Source: Erysipelotrichaceae bacterium (GTDB lineage Bacteria; Bacillota_I; Bacilli_A; RFN20; CAG-449). Taken from it: a stretch of 64,000 nt of DNA. Made by a program: the position numbers and the translations under genes. Below, one piece after another: positions 33,268 to 43,058 of this stretch; within the stretch, counting starts at the first letter, position 1; every line of letters begins with the position of its first letter. Under the pieces are notes generated by a model, which saw only the letters and a list, made by a program, of their open reading frames with translations, did no database searches and was not told the DNA's origin. The DNA is taken from the NCBI GenBank assembly GCA_015059045.1, contig SVBD01000006.1, forward strand, positions 20,947-84,946, read 5' to 3'.

Positions 33268-34554
33268 TTACTTTGCTTTAATTTCTTCTAAATATTTAGC
33301 TTCTTCTTCACTATTACAATATACAAAGTGACCCGGAACGATTTCTCTCATTGTAGGTTTTTCCTTTGAATAATCATGATCCATTAATGGATTATATGTA
33401 ATTCTCTTTCTTGCCTTTTCATAAACTGGGTCAGGTAAAGGAATTGCAGATAATAACGATTTTGTATATGGATGAAGAGGATGTTTGAATAATTCATCAG
33501 ATGTTGTTAATTCAACAATCTTACCAAAATACATAACTGCAATACGATCTGAGAAATATTTTACAACTGATAAGTCGTGAGCGATAAATAGAATTGTTAA
33601 TCCCATTTTTTCTCTTAAATCGTTTAATAAGTTAATAACTTGAGCTTGAATTGAAACGTCTAAAGCAGAAACTGGTTCGTCAGCAATAATTAATTCTGGA
33701 TTTAATACAATCGCACGAGCGATACCAATACGTTGACGTTGTCCACCAGAGAATTCATGAGGATAACGACCAGCATGTTCTGGAACTAAACCAACTAATT
33801 CTAATACGCGATAAACTTGTTCATCAATAAACTTTTTATCTTTAACACCACGAATAATTAAACCTTCTGCGATAATATCACGGACTGTCATACGTGGGTC
33901 AAGTGAAGCAATAGGATCTTGGAAGATCATTTGCATTTTATTAGTAATACGATCCTTTTTAGCAAATCTTAAAGCTTCTTTATATTCCCTTTGAAGAACT
34001 TCTCTTTTTTGTTCGTCCATTTCTTTTTCAATTAATGGGAGATATTTATCAGAAACTTTTTGCATTTCGTATTTAGCAAATTCTTTATTACAGTTTTTGT
34101 GATCAAATTTTGCACTACGAATCTTTTCTGTATTTTCTTTTACTACTTCTAATAATTCTGCTTCTTTTTCTTTTAATGCATCTTGATAAGCTTTATTTGC
34201 AAGTTCTTTAGATTCACCATTTTCAAGATCTCTTTTTAATTTTTCTTGAAGAACCGATCTTTCTTGTTTGTATTTTAATTTAGCTTGTTTAACAGCAGCT
34301 TTATACTGACGAATACCAGCGCAGATTCTTTTACCATCAAGATAAACAGAACCACCAGTAATGTCATATAAACGAATTATTGATCTACCTGTTGTTGTTT
34401 TACCACATCCAGATTCACCAACTAAACCTAAAACTTCACCTTTATAAAGTTCGAAGTTTACATCATCAACAGCTTTTAAATAACGAAGTTTTCCTAATTT
34501 AAAATATTGTTCAAGGTGTTCAACTTTTAATAATACTTCTTTATTATTTTCCAT
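33268..34554 (-). CDS. oppF: Oligopeptide ABC transporter ATPase OppF, with coiled-coil insertion
   Basis: Second ATPase of the peptide importer. Walker A GESGCGKTT (about 46-54), Q-loop MIFQDPIASLDP (about 209-220), signature FSGGQRQR and Walker B IIADEP are intact, and an oligopeptide-binding C-terminal tail (LHPYTKSLLSAIPLPDP) follows. Between Walker A and Q-loop, about residues 76-203 are a highly charged helical stretch rich in Lys and Glu that ordinary OppF lacks. Length is 428 against about 310-330. It overlaps oppD by 11 bases. Confidence 0.92.
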   Translation of the reverse strand: MENNKEVLLKVEHLEQYFKLGKLRYLKAVDDVNFELYKGEVLGLVGESGCGKTTTGRSIIRLYDITGGSVYLDGKRICAGIRQYKAAVKQAKLKYKQERSVLQEKLKRDLENGESKELANKAYQDALKEKEAELLEVVKENTEKIRSAKFDHKNCNKEFAKYEMQKVSDKYLPLIEKEMDEQKREVLQREYKEALRFAKKDRITNKMQMIFQDPIASLDPRMTVRDIIAEGLIIRGVKDKKFIDEQVYRVLELVGLVPEHAGRYPHEFSGGQRQRIGIARAIVLNPELIIADEPVSALDVSIQAQVINLLNDLREKMGLTILFIAHDLSVVKYFSDRIAVMYFGKIVELTTSDELFKHPLHPYTKSLLSAIPLPDPVYEKARKRITYNPLMDHDYSKEKPTMREIVPGHFVYCNSEEEAKYLEEIKAK

Positions 34555-36691
34555 TGTTCTTCACCTCTTTCTTCATACGTTTAATTCTTTCAGTAATAAT
34601 CTTTGGTGGATTAACTTTTGGTGCATCTTCATGTAATAACCATGTAGCAGCATAGTGAGTTTTAGAAACTTCAAATAATGGAGGTTCCATTTCAAAGTCG
34701 ATTTCTAATGCATATTTATTTCTATCTGCAAAAGCATCACCTTTAGGTGGATAAATCATATTTGGTGGAGTTCCTGGAATTGCTTCTAGTTTTTCTTTTG
34801 TTTCTAAATCTGGCATACTACTTAATAATGCCCAAGTATATGGATGTTTTGGATCATAGAAAATATCTTCGCTTGTACCATATTCTACAATCTTACCAGC
34901 ATACATAACTGCGATTCTATCAGCCATATTAGCAACAACACCTAAATCGTGAGTAATAAAGATAACTGATAAATTTCTTTGAACTTTAATTCTATTAATT
35001 AATTCAAGGATTTGTGATTGAATTGTAACGTCTAATGCAGTTGTAGGTTCATCACAGATAAGAATATCTGGGTTAGCAGATAAAGCAATAGCAATAACGA
35101 TTCTTTGTCTCATACCACCTGAGAATTCAAATGGATATTGTTTAAATCTAATTGCTGGTTCTGGAATACCTACTTCTTTCATTAATTCAAGAGCTCTAGC
35201 TTTAGCCAAACCTTTTGTTACTTTATAAACTACTTTAGATGCTTCTTCTTTTAAGAAATCAACTAATGCAATCATTTCTTTCTTAGCGTCAAATTCATCT
35301 TTGTGTTTAATGTCACTTTCAATACTCTTAATTAAATAATGAACAATTTTAGCGATGTTTTCTTTTGTTAAATCTAAATCAACTAATGCAGGAGGAACAA
35401 CTTTCCATGTTGGAGATTTTCCTTTTTCTACAAGAGCATCATATTTTGCTTTGTTCTTTTCATATTTTCTAGTGTTCTTTGGATTTGTTTTTTCACCATA
35501 GAAATAACGTTTAATTTCATGGTTAATAGAAATTCCAAATGAGTATTCAACACTTCTCTTATGAACGTTAAGATAGTCAATAGCTTCTTTTAATTCAGCA
35601 CTTACAGTTTTTACTTTGTTTTCTAGAATAGATTTAGTAAGTCTTTCACTTTCAGAAACATACTTATATAAGTCATTTAATTTAATTAACAATTGTTGTT
35701 TTCTTTCAATTGATTTTTCATGTGAATGTAAAATACCTGTGCTACCTAATTCAATGAATTGATTCATATAATTTTCATCAAGGTATTTTTTAGTTAAATC
35801 ATTTAATTCATCAACTGGAATACTTGTAAAATCAAATTCTGGATTTTTTAAGATATAATAACCTAAACGGAAATAGTTTGGTTTTTGTTTTTCTAACCCT
35901 TTATTAATTAAATTTACTGTTTTTTCAAGTAAATTGATCATGTCTTCTGGATTAGTTTTCTTTCCATAAATGAAATATTCTAATGCTTTAGTTTGGATTT
36001 GTTGATATTCTTCATCATCAGAAACTAAGAATGGATTAATAGTTTTTACTAAATTTGATTTTAAATTTCTTAAAACCTTACGATAATCAACTTTTTGTTT
36101 TTTCGAAATTAAGAATGCAGTAGTTTCTAATTCTGTTTTTAATGAAACAGCTGCTTCTTGAGCGTTATTGTATGCTTGTTCTAATTCTGTACCTTTGATA
36201 CAGAAAGCATCGAAAGTATGACATTGATTTTTATTATTTTCAACATCATTATTTTTTTCATCAAGTGCTTTATTTAATAAAGCAAGTTTTCCATTAAATT
36301 CTTTTTTAGCGCTTTTTTGACGTAATTTACCATTCAAAATCATCGCTTCAGTTAATTGGTGTCCAACTCTAACGATTGGATTTAAACTTGATAATGGATC
36401 TTGGAAGATCATTGAAATTTTATCTCCACGAATTTTGTGGAAATCATCTTCCGAAATCTTTAATAAATCTTGTCCGTCGTACAAGATTTCTCCACCTTCA
36501 ACAATTGAGTTACCTGCTAAAATACCAATAATGGCTTTACTAGTTACTGATTTGCCAGAGCCTGATTCACCTACGATAGCAAGTGTTTCACCTTTGTATA
36601 AATCGAAAGAAATATTTCTAACAGCTTTAACAATACCACCTTGAGTTCTGAAGGATACTTGTAAATTTTTAACTTCTAATTTCTTTTCCAT
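34544..36691 (-). CDS. oppD: Oligopeptide ABC transporter ATPase OppD, with a 370-residue insertion
   Basis: First ATPase of the importer. Walker A GESGSGKSV (41-49) and Q-loop MIFQDPLSSLNP (94-105) are followed by an insertion from about residue 120 to 490 before the signature FSGGMRQR (about 523) and Walker B ILICDEP. The insertion is Lys/Glu-rich and mostly helical, with KKTNPEDM and GEKTNPKN, similar short segments that hint at internal duplication. Typical OppD is 330-360 residues. The catalytic motifs are intact, so the ATPase is presumably active. Confidence 0.92.
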   Translation of the reverse strand: MEKKLEVKNLQVSFRTQGGIVKAVRNISFDLYKGETLAIVGESGSGKSVTSKAIIGILAGNSIVEGGEILYDGQDLLKISEDDFHKIRGDKISMIFQDPLSSLNPIVRVGHQLTEAMILNGKLRQKSAKKEFNGKLALLNKALDEKNNDVENNKNQCHTFDAFCIKGTELEQAYNNAQEAAVSLKTELETTAFLISKKQKVDYRKVLRNLKSNLVKTINPFLVSDDEEYQQIQTKALEYFIYGKKTNPEDMINLLEKTVNLINKGLEKQKPNYFRLGYYILKNPEFDFTSIPVDELNDLTKKYLDENYMNQFIELGSTGILHSHEKSIERKQQLLIKLNDLYKYVSESERLTKSILENKVKTVSAELKEAIDYLNVHKRSVEYSFGISINHEIKRYFYGEKTNPKNTRKYEKNKAKYDALVEKGKSPTWKVVPPALVDLDLTKENIAKIVHYLIKSIESDIKHKDEFDAKKEMIALVDFLKEEASKVVYKVTKGLAKARALELMKEVGIPEPAIRFKQYPFEFSGGMRQRIVIAIALSANPDILICDEPTTALDVTIQSQILELINRIKVQRNLSVIFITHDLGVVANMADRIAVMYAGKIVEYGTSEDIFYDPKHPYTWALLSSMPDLETKEKLEAIPGTPPNMIYPPKGDAFADRNKYALEIDFEMEPPLFEVSKTHYAATWLLHEDAPKVNPPKIITERIKRMKKEVKNNGK

Positions 36692-36694
36692 ATA

Positions 36695-38242
36695 CTAATC
36701 CTCCGCTCCTCTAAGTGATGGGTTAAATGCATCACGTAATCCATTACCGAATAAGTTGAAACTTAACATCAATAAACAGATGAAAATTGATGGGAATAAA
36801 ATATAGTGTGGATATGTAACTAAGTATGGTTGAGCGTTAGCTAATAATGTACCAACACTAGTCATATCGCCTGTATTTAAGTTAATGATTCCTAAGTAAG
36901 ATAAACTTGTTTCAGAGAAAATCATACCAGGAATTACAAGAACACTACTTGTAATTAATGTACCTAAAGAGTTAGGGAAAATATGTTTAAACATAATTCT
37001 TCTATCTCTTGCACCTAAAGTTCTAGCAGCTAAAACATACTCTTGGTTCTTGAAACGATAGAATTGCATACGAGTACGTCCCGCCATACCAATCCAACCC
37101 GTCAAGAAGAACGAGATGAATAGAATCAATACTTGAGGTGAGGATTTCATGTGATATTTTAATAATGTAACGACAATCATGAATGGAACTGCTGATAGAA
37201 TTTCAACAAATCTTTCCATTAAAATATCAATCTTACCACCATAATAACCTTCGATAGCGCCATAAATAGCACCAACGATTAAGTTAACACTTGCAACAGT
37301 AATAGCAAGAATGAAACTAAATCTAGCACCACTAGCTAAGCAAGTGAAGATATCTTGTCCACTATTAGTTGTACCAAAGATAAAGAATGGTTCTCTAATT
37401 CCGTCTTTTAATACTTCTGAATGATAGTATTTATAATATTCATAGTAGTTTACTCTAATTTTGTAACCACCTTGTTGTTTTTGACCATATGCATATAAAG
37501 GAGTATCTCCTTCAATTCTCATTTTACTTGTATATGGATCATCTCTATCAGGACTATAAGGTAAATAAATGTTATTATATTCTCTTACACCTTCAGAGTT
37601 AGATGTTCCAGCCGTAATTGTTTTACCATCTAATGTTGTTGTTTCATACCAGAAGTTAGCATCTTCAGCATCATTAGCAATTGCTGATGGTCTTTTTGAT
37701 GGATCAGTAATAGGATAAATAATTTGAACATCATGTTCATCTTGATATGCTTGAATGTCAGCATACATTTTTGGAGTAGCATCTAAGAAAACTACACCAA
37801 CTTGTTGATATGTATCTAATTTGAATTTGTACATCCAAATTTTCTTACCATAAGGGTTTGTTGTAATTCTTCTTTCGAATTCATTATCAACAACTACATT
37901 TGCGCCTGTTTCAACACCAATTCCATAATAATAACTAAAGCTTGTTTCATTTAGATCTTTTGTTCTTTTACCATTATTGAAAATTTTAGGTGCTGTATAA
38001 GTATAATACTTATCCGAATAAGAAACAGAATAAGGTGAGATGATCGGTGCAAAAATTGCATATAAAATTAAGATTAAAATAACAATAGCACCAGCAATAG
38101 AAGCTTTGTTTTTCTTAAAACGATTCCATGCATCTCTAAAATAGCTAATAGGTTTTGTAACTAATTCTTTATCATGAAGTCTTCCTTCTGTATTAGCTAA
38201 AACTAATTTTTCTCTTGGAACTTGAATTTCATTTGGTTTCAT
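36695..38242 (-). CDS. oppC: Oligopeptide ABC transporter permease OppC, with large extracytoplasmic insert
   Basis: Permease subunit of 515 residues; usual OppC is about 300. TM1 is at about 47-70 (ASIAGAIVILILILYAIFAPII). About 200 residues, rich in Tyr, Asp and Thr, follow outside the membrane (from YSDKYYTYTAP to YEYYKYYHSEV). The permease core has FIFGTTNSGQDIF, then ILAITVASVNLIVG and the EAA loop (ARTLGARDRRIMFKHIFPNS). The insert may interact with the large OppA. Confidence 0.92.
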   Translation of the reverse strand: MKPNEIQVPREKLVLANTEGRLHDKELVTKPISYFRDAWNRFKKNKASIAGAIVILILILYAIFAPIISPYSVSYSDKYYTYTAPKIFNNGKRTKDLNETSFSYYYGIGVETGANVVVDNEFERRITTNPYGKKIWMYKFKLDTYQQVGVVFLDATPKMYADIQAYQDEHDVQIIYPITDPSKRPSAIANDAEDANFWYETTTLDGKTITAGTSNSEGVREYNNIYLPYSPDRDDPYTSKMRIEGDTPLYAYGQKQQGGYKIRVNYYEYYKYYHSEVLKDGIREPFFIFGTTNSGQDIFTCLASGARFSFILAITVASVNLIVGAIYGAIEGYYGGKIDILMERFVEILSAVPFMIVVTLLKYHMKSSPQVLILFISFFLTGWIGMAGRTRMQFYRFKNQEYVLAARTLGARDRRIMFKHIFPNSLGTLITSSVLVIPGMIFSETSLSYLGIINLNTGDMTSVGTLLANAQPYLVTYPHYILFPSIFICLLMLSFNLFGNGLRDAFNPSLRGAED

Positions 38243-38244
38243 AA

Positions 38245-39204
38245 TTACTTAACCCCCATTCTAATACGTGGATCGATAATTCCATAACTTAAGTCAATAA
38301 AGATTGCAGCGAACAATCCAATTAAGATATAGAAACTTGACAATAACATGAAGAAGTCATAATCTTGATAGGTTATCGAATCTAAATATAATCCACCGAC
38401 ACCTGGAATAGAAAATATTTTCTCAATAATCAATGAACCGGATAATACTGAAACGAATTCTCCGACGATTGATGGGAAAATTGGAACCATCGCATTTCTT
38501 AATGCGTGGTGAACAGTTGCTTGTCTTCTTGTTAAACCTTTAGTTCTAGCAAGTAACATAAAATCACTTGTTAATACTTCAGTTAATTCGGCACGTGTAA
38601 AACGAGCATAACCTGCAATAGATCCAAACGACATTGCAATAACTGCTGGCATCATAGATTTAAACATTGGCCATGTGAAATAGTCAAAACCTGCTTTCAT
38701 ATATAATGGGAATAGCCCTAATAAGAAACAGAATACATATTGAACTAAGAACGCAGTAACTAATCCTGGAACAGAAATGAAAATCATAACACCAGTACTA
38801 ATTACATGGTCTTGCCATTTGTTTTTCTTTAACGCAGCAAAAATACCTAGCGCAATACCTAATGGTACTGAGAAAATAGTTGAATATACGTTAATCAATA
38901 CTGTTGGTGGTAGTTTCTCAACGAATACATCCCAAACAGGTGAGTTACGATATTCTGGGTGGTTAACACTAACACCAAAGTCACCTTGGAAAATTCTTTT
39001 AATATAATTTACAAGTTGAACTGGTATTGGATCATAATAACCTCTCGCTTTAATAGTTGCATAAGCAATATCAGCGTCTTTACCAATTGATACGTCAATA
39101 ACAATAGGTAACATTTTAATTAATACAAAGCAAACTACGAAAATAATTAGAAAAGTCATGATCATTAAACCAAGTCTTTTCAAAATATATTTGATCATAT
39201 ACAT
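38245..39204 (-). CDS. oppB: Oligopeptide ABC transporter permease OppB
   Basis: Permease subunit of 319 residues, close to the usual length. TM1 is LGLMIMTFLIIFVVCFVLI; the EAA loop is ARTKGLTRRQATVHHALRNAMVP; FSIPGVGGLYLDSI sits near the C-terminus as in other OppB. It begins 86 bases after oppA, separated by an attenuator hairpin, and ends 2 bases before oppC. Confidence 0.95.
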   Translation of the reverse strand: MYMIKYILKRLGLMIMTFLIIFVVCFVLIKMLPIVIDVSIGKDADIAYATIKARGYYDPIPVQLVNYIKRIFQGDFGVSVNHPEYRNSPVWDVFVEKLPPTVLINVYSTIFSVPLGIALGIFAALKKNKWQDHVISTGVMIFISVPGLVTAFLVQYVFCFLLGLFPLYMKAGFDYFTWPMFKSMMPAVIAMSFGSIAGYARFTRAELTEVLTSDFMLLARTKGLTRRQATVHHALRNAMVPIFPSIVGEFVSVLSGSLIIEKIFSIPGVGGLYLDSITYQDYDFFMLLSSFYILIGLFAAIFIDLSYGIIDPRIRMGVK

Positions 39205-39235
39205 GCGTTTATACCTCCTTCTAAATTGACAAAAT

Positions 39236-39261
39236 GCGAGCTAACTTAAACGTTAGCCCGC
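39236..39261 (-). terminator. Attenuator between oppA and oppB
   Basis: On the minus strand GCGGGCTAAC pairs with GTTAGCTCGC (10 pairs, one G-T) around GTTTAA. Only a few T follow. Such leaky hairpins after the binding-protein gene let it be made in excess over the membrane parts. Confidence 0.65.
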
Positions 39262-39289
39262 ATAATAATAATAAGTTTTGCGACAAAGA

Positions 39290-41743
39290 TTAAGCTTTAT
39301 AATCTAATGTGTTATTTGCACAGTAGTCAGCCCATTCAGCATCTGTATAAGCGTATCTTAAGTATTCGATTCCGCCGTAACCCATGAATGTATTGTAGTC
39401 ACGTGTTACATAATCCCATTTATAAGAGATTAATGAAGCACTAAATGAGTTTTGAATTGGGACTGTGTAGTAAACAGATAAGATAACTTTTTCAAGAGCA
39501 GCGATGATACCTAATCTAGCTTCGTGTGATACAGCACCTTCAGCCCAGTTATATTTAGCACCTGGTGCACCGTTTAAGCAATCATACCATTCTAATAATG
39601 TCATTGTTTCTTCAACGTCAGCTCCGTTTTCACCAACACCTTTAACTGTGTAAGTTAATGTTTCAACATCTGTTCTCCAAGCTGTTGAATACATATAGTC
39701 TGGTGATAAGTAAGCTAATAAGAAGTAACCTGGATCCCAAGCAGCGCCTGTCCAACCACCTGTACATACATCGTATGCACCAGCACGGAAGTCAGTAGCC
39801 CAAGCAGATTGGTGATCTTCGAATTCAGTTTCAACACGACCTTCTAATGGTGTGCCTTTAACTGCTTCTTTAATTGCATTTGATAAGAAGTTATATGCTC
39901 TTGTTGTAGATTCTGTAATAGCACCTGTACCGAATGTTAATACAACTTTATCTGTTGCAGAAATTACTCCGTCAGCTAAAGCAGCATTGTATGCGTTTGT
40001 ATAGCATTCTCTTGCTAATTCTAAGTCATAACCTGTGATAGCTGCGTGAGCTTCGTCTAATGAAGCATAGTCGTTAACGTCTACACCATAGACATCACAT
40101 AATACTTGTTTAGCAACGTCTTCGTTTCTGTAAACACCACCGTTAGCAACATCATAGTAGTGCATTGAGTTGAATAAACCAAATCCAGCTTTTGAAGCAG
40201 TTGAACATGTTTGGTTGTATTCTGCTCTGTTAATACTTAATGAGATAGCTTTTCTGAAATCAACATATGTTAAGATTTCTTTATCAACACCAGCTTCTTC
40301 TCTCTTCTTTAAAGCTTCAGCATCTGATTGTAATTGTAATGATCCAACGAAATCATCTGGTGTGAAGATAGCTTGTGATGAGTTTTTATAGTCTTGAGCA
40401 ATTGAAACGTCGATACCGATTGAGTCGATTTCACCGTTTTGGAATGCTTGCCATGCAGTATTCCATTCTTTAATTGTGTCACAAACGATTGTATCTGTTT
40501 GATATTTGTCTTTATTTTCTTCTAAGTTATAACCATACCAGTTAGTATTTCTTTCAAGAACATATTGTTTACCTGATTGGAATGAAGCTAATTTATATGG
40601 TCCCCAAGAAGCTGTAGATTCAACTGATTGGTTGTATGTTGATGTCCATAATGTTGAACCTTCAACTGGTGCAACTTTATTTGCTTCATATAAATCTTGT
40701 TTAACTAATGGTAAACTTGAGAAGTTATATGCAGCTTTGTATCCTAATGAACCATCTTCTTTTAATAAATCTAATGGAGAATCTAATACTACTACTAATT
40801 CATTGTCTTTATCACCAACGAATAAGCCAACTTCTTCGAAGTTAACTTCTGGCCATGTGTATTCTGTACAGAAGAAGTCTAATTCTTCATTTGGATCAGT
40901 TTGCCACCAACCAATTAATGAATCCCAAGCTGCTTTTAATGTAGCATCAGCTTTGATTTCAGCAAATGTTTTACCTTGTAATTTAACTACGTCTGCAGAA
41001 ACACCATAGTAAACATTTAAGTATTGTGCTACTAATTCATAACCATATGATTCTGGGAATCCCATAGATCCTCTGAATGAACATAAAGCTCCACCGTAAT
41101 TTTCAGATTCAGCTGTATTACCAACGTTGAATACTAATTGGCTATCTAATGATTCTTTATATTCAACATATGGAGTGTCAGCGCCATACCATCCTTTATC
41201 GCCTTGGAAAACGTAATCCTTAGCTTTGTGGATAACTGTTGAACCATTATAGAAACTATCAGCACGGTAGTTTTTGAATAATGGGTTTAATTGTTCTTTC
41301 ATTGTGTAGACGAAGTCAGCAGCCTTAATTGGTGTGCCATCATCCCATTTTAAGTCGTTACGTAATGTAATTTTATATGCATAGTGTTTTGCTTCTCCAG
41401 ATGGAACTGCATATTTTTCATTACCTGCATAAGTTGCAGTAACGTCTTCTAAAGCAGTAGCTGCTTCATAAGTTACTTCGAATTCACCTGGTACGATCAT
41501 ACCATTTGCATCGAATTTGAAATCATATCCGAAGAATGCACTTCCGATATAACCCATAATTTGTGTATCATTGTTATCTTGATAAGTTAATTCGTTCCAG
41601 TTAGATGGTGAAACTGATGTGTAAGTATTATAAGTGTATTGTTTACCATCATCTTTCCATTTATAACCACCACAAGATGCTAATGATCCAAGTCCTGCTA
41701 CAAGTGTAGCTGTTGCTAAAACATACTTTAATGTCTTTTTCAT
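39290..41743 (-). CDS. oppA: Oligopeptide ABC transporter substrate-binding lipoprotein OppA
   Basis: A family 5 solute-binding protein. The signal peptide ends in the lipobox LASC (Cys about 23), giving a lipid-anchored protein. The core has YKITLRNDLKWDDGTPIKAADFVYTMKEQLNP, DFRKAISLSINR and GAYDVCTGGWTGAAWDP. It is 817 residues against about 540, matching enlarged partners. ATG 41743 is used: GGAGGAC precedes it by 6 bases, whereas the track start (41761) includes the SD. A promoter and a cre site lie upstream. Confidence 0.94.
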   Translation of the reverse strand: MKKTLKYVLATATLVAGLGSLASCGGYKWKDDGKQYTYNTYTSVSPSNWNELTYQDNNDTQIMGYIGSAFFGYDFKFDANGMIVPGEFEVTYEAATALEDVTATYAGNEKYAVPSGEAKHYAYKITLRNDLKWDDGTPIKAADFVYTMKEQLNPLFKNYRADSFYNGSTVIHKAKDYVFQGDKGWYGADTPYVEYKESLDSQLVFNVGNTAESENYGGALCSFRGSMGFPESYGYELVAQYLNVYYGVSADVVKLQGKTFAEIKADATLKAAWDSLIGWWQTDPNEELDFFCTEYTWPEVNFEEVGLFVGDKDNELVVVLDSPLDLLKEDGSLGYKAAYNFSSLPLVKQDLYEANKVAPVEGSTLWTSTYNQSVESTASWGPYKLASFQSGKQYVLERNTNWYGYNLEENKDKYQTDTIVCDTIKEWNTAWQAFQNGEIDSIGIDVSIAQDYKNSSQAIFTPDDFVGSLQLQSDAEALKKREEAGVDKEILTYVDFRKAISLSINRAEYNQTCSTASKAGFGLFNSMHYYDVANGGVYRNEDVAKQVLCDVYGVDVNDYASLDEAHAAITGYDLELARECYTNAYNAALADGVISATDKVVLTFGTGAITESTTRAYNFLSNAIKEAVKGTPLEGRVETEFEDHQSAWATDFRAGAYDVCTGGWTGAAWDPGYFLLAYLSPDYMYSTAWRTDVETLTYTVKGVGENGADVEETMTLLEWYDCLNGAPGAKYNWAEGAVSHEARLGIIAALEKVILSVYYTVPIQNSFSASLISYKWDYVTRDYNTFMGYGGIEYLRYAYTDAEWADYCANNTLDYKA

Positions 41744-41852
41744 AACTTGTCCTCCTAACATTAAATTATTATACGTATGCTTAGATTGTGCGAAAAAACG
41801 AAGATTCCAACGTCTTCACTAATTTCCACAGAATTTAAATTTACGTATTTCT

Positions 41853-41881
41853 ATAAAACACTATTTTTTATTATATGTCAA
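41853..41881 (-). promoter_or_regulatory. opp promoter
   Basis: On the minus strand TTGACA (41876-41881), a 17-base spacer and TTTTAT (41853-41858, 4 of 6 matches) form a promoter about 110 bases upstream of oppA. The leader carries no clear riboswitch. Confidence 0.5.
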
Positions 41882-41914
41882 TAAAATTATTTACATTTTT
41901 TTCAAAAAAAATCA

Positions 41915-41928
41915 TGAAATCGCTTTCA
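41915..41928 (-). promoter_or_regulatory. cre (CcpA-binding) site upstream of opp
   Basis: TGAAATCGCTTTCA matches the cre consensus TGWAANCGNTNWCA at every fixed position and is palindromic. It is centred about 43 bases upstream of the opp -35, a position where CcpA often activates. The function is inferred from the match alone. The rest of the 253-base gap between oppA and the next gene is AT-rich with no further structure that I can support. Confidence 0.6.
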
Positions 41929-41996
41929 TTTACATATTTTTTTCATTATTCATCTTTCCAAGGTAGTATATATATAAAATATATATATCAAAAAGT

Positions 41997-42608
41997 TTAT
42001 AAATTTATCGCTATTTTATTTAAAGTGAAAACAAAATCATTGACAGTGTTCGATAATATGTCGATATTTGTGAAAAATATTTCAGACTCCATATCTTGTA
42101 AAATTTTTATTTTTATTTCATCGATAAGAGTATCGCCACTATCATTATTTTTAATTAAAGCCAATAAATCATCTAAATATAAAATTTCCTTGTTTTCAAA
42201 ACTTAAGATAATCTCATCATATTTTTGTAAATCATCTTTGTTTGTCAAAAAGAAGAAAGCCTTTTTAGTTTTCATTTCACTTGAAAAATCTTTCTTATTA
42301 ATTGCTGTACAATAATTGATTTCTCTTTTTAATAATTTCCTTGTTAGTTTAATTTCTTTTTCACTTGGATCTATTAATAATGATGAAGTAGATAAACTAT
42401 TAATATTAGATTTAATCAAATATCTAATAGATGCATCATTAATATTATAATAAGGATTAGAAATAAGTTCTTTTTTTAATAATTTTAAATAATGTCTCTT
42501 TCTTAATTTTGATAATTGATATTTTAAGCACAAAAAAGAGACCTTATCAAATTTAAAGGTTGAAAAGCTTAATCCAGTATATATATAACTATCAATTGTT
42601 TCTAGCAA
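41997..42608 (-). CDS. Hypothetical protein, 203 aa, in the smpB operon
   Basis: I do not recognise it. It begins 3 bases after the smpB stop codon, so it is likely translated as the last gene of secG-rnr-smpB. It is rich in Lys, Leu and Ile, with a helical N-terminus (LKYQLSKLRKRHYLKLLKKEL) and alternating charged segments, and no signal peptide or clear membrane span. It may be lineage-specific. The plus-strand ORF 41875-42315 across it is taken as a shadow. Confidence 0.62.
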   Translation of the reverse strand: MLETIDSYIYTGLSFSTFKFDKVSFLCLKYQLSKLRKRHYLKLLKKELISNPYYNINDASIRYLIKSNINSLSTSSLLIDPSEKEIKLTRKLLKREINYCTAINKKDFSSEMKTKKAFFFLTNKDDLQKYDEIILSFENKEILYLDDLLALIKNNDSGDTLIDEIKIKILQDMESEIFFTNIDILSNTVNDFVFTLNKIAINL

Positions 42609-42611
42609 TGT

Positions 42612-43058
42612 TTATCCCTTCATTCTTTCTATTTCTCTTTTTTGAGATTTTTCTTTTTCACTTTCGCGTTTATCAAAATTCTTTTTACCTTTCGCTAAGG
42701 CGATTTCTAATTTTGCTCTACCATTTTTTAAATATACTTTTGTACAAACTAAGGTATATCCCTTTTCTTTTACTTTTTGTTGCAACTTTAAAATTTCTTT
42801 TTTATGTAATAGAAGTTTTCTAGTTCTTAAAGGTTCATGATTAAAAATATTTCCTTCTTTAAAAATAGCTATGTGCATATTTAAAATGAATGCTTCATTA
42901 TTTCTAATTAATACATACGAATCATTTAAAGATGCTCCATTAACTTTTAAAGATTTAATTTCGGTTCCTTTTAAACTAATCCCAGCTTCGATAAAAGAAG
43001 ATAAGAAATAATCATAAGATGCCCTTTTATTGGATGCAATTAATTTAATACCTTCCAT
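42612..43058 (-). CDS. smpB: SsrA-binding protein SmpB
   Basis: Partner of tmRNA in trans-translation. GTEIKSLKVNGASLNDSYVLIRNNEAFILNMHI and LLLHKKEILKLQQKVKEKGYTLV are the family core, with a basic C-terminal tail. It overlaps rnr by 14 bases, the conserved secG-rnr-smpB order. No tmRNA gene is visible downstream in the window. Length 148 is normal. Confidence 0.97.
   Translation of the reverse strand: MEGIKLIASNKRASYDYFLSSFIEAGISLKGTEIKSLKVNGASLNDSYVLIRNNEAFILNMHIAIFKEGNIFNHEPLRTRKLLLHKKEILKLQQKVKEKGYTLVCTKVYLKNGRAKLEIALAKGKKNFDKRESEKEKSQKREIERMKG

Noticed and set aside
40632-41009. 125-aa plus-strand ORF within oppA
   Set aside because: Shadow of a clear substrate-binding protein on the other strand.
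41875-42315. 146-aa plus-strand ORF
   Set aside because: It overlaps the 203-aa gene on the minus strand, which sits 3 bases after smpB in an operon. The plus ORF has no SD and low-complexity Phe/Ser/Ile composition.
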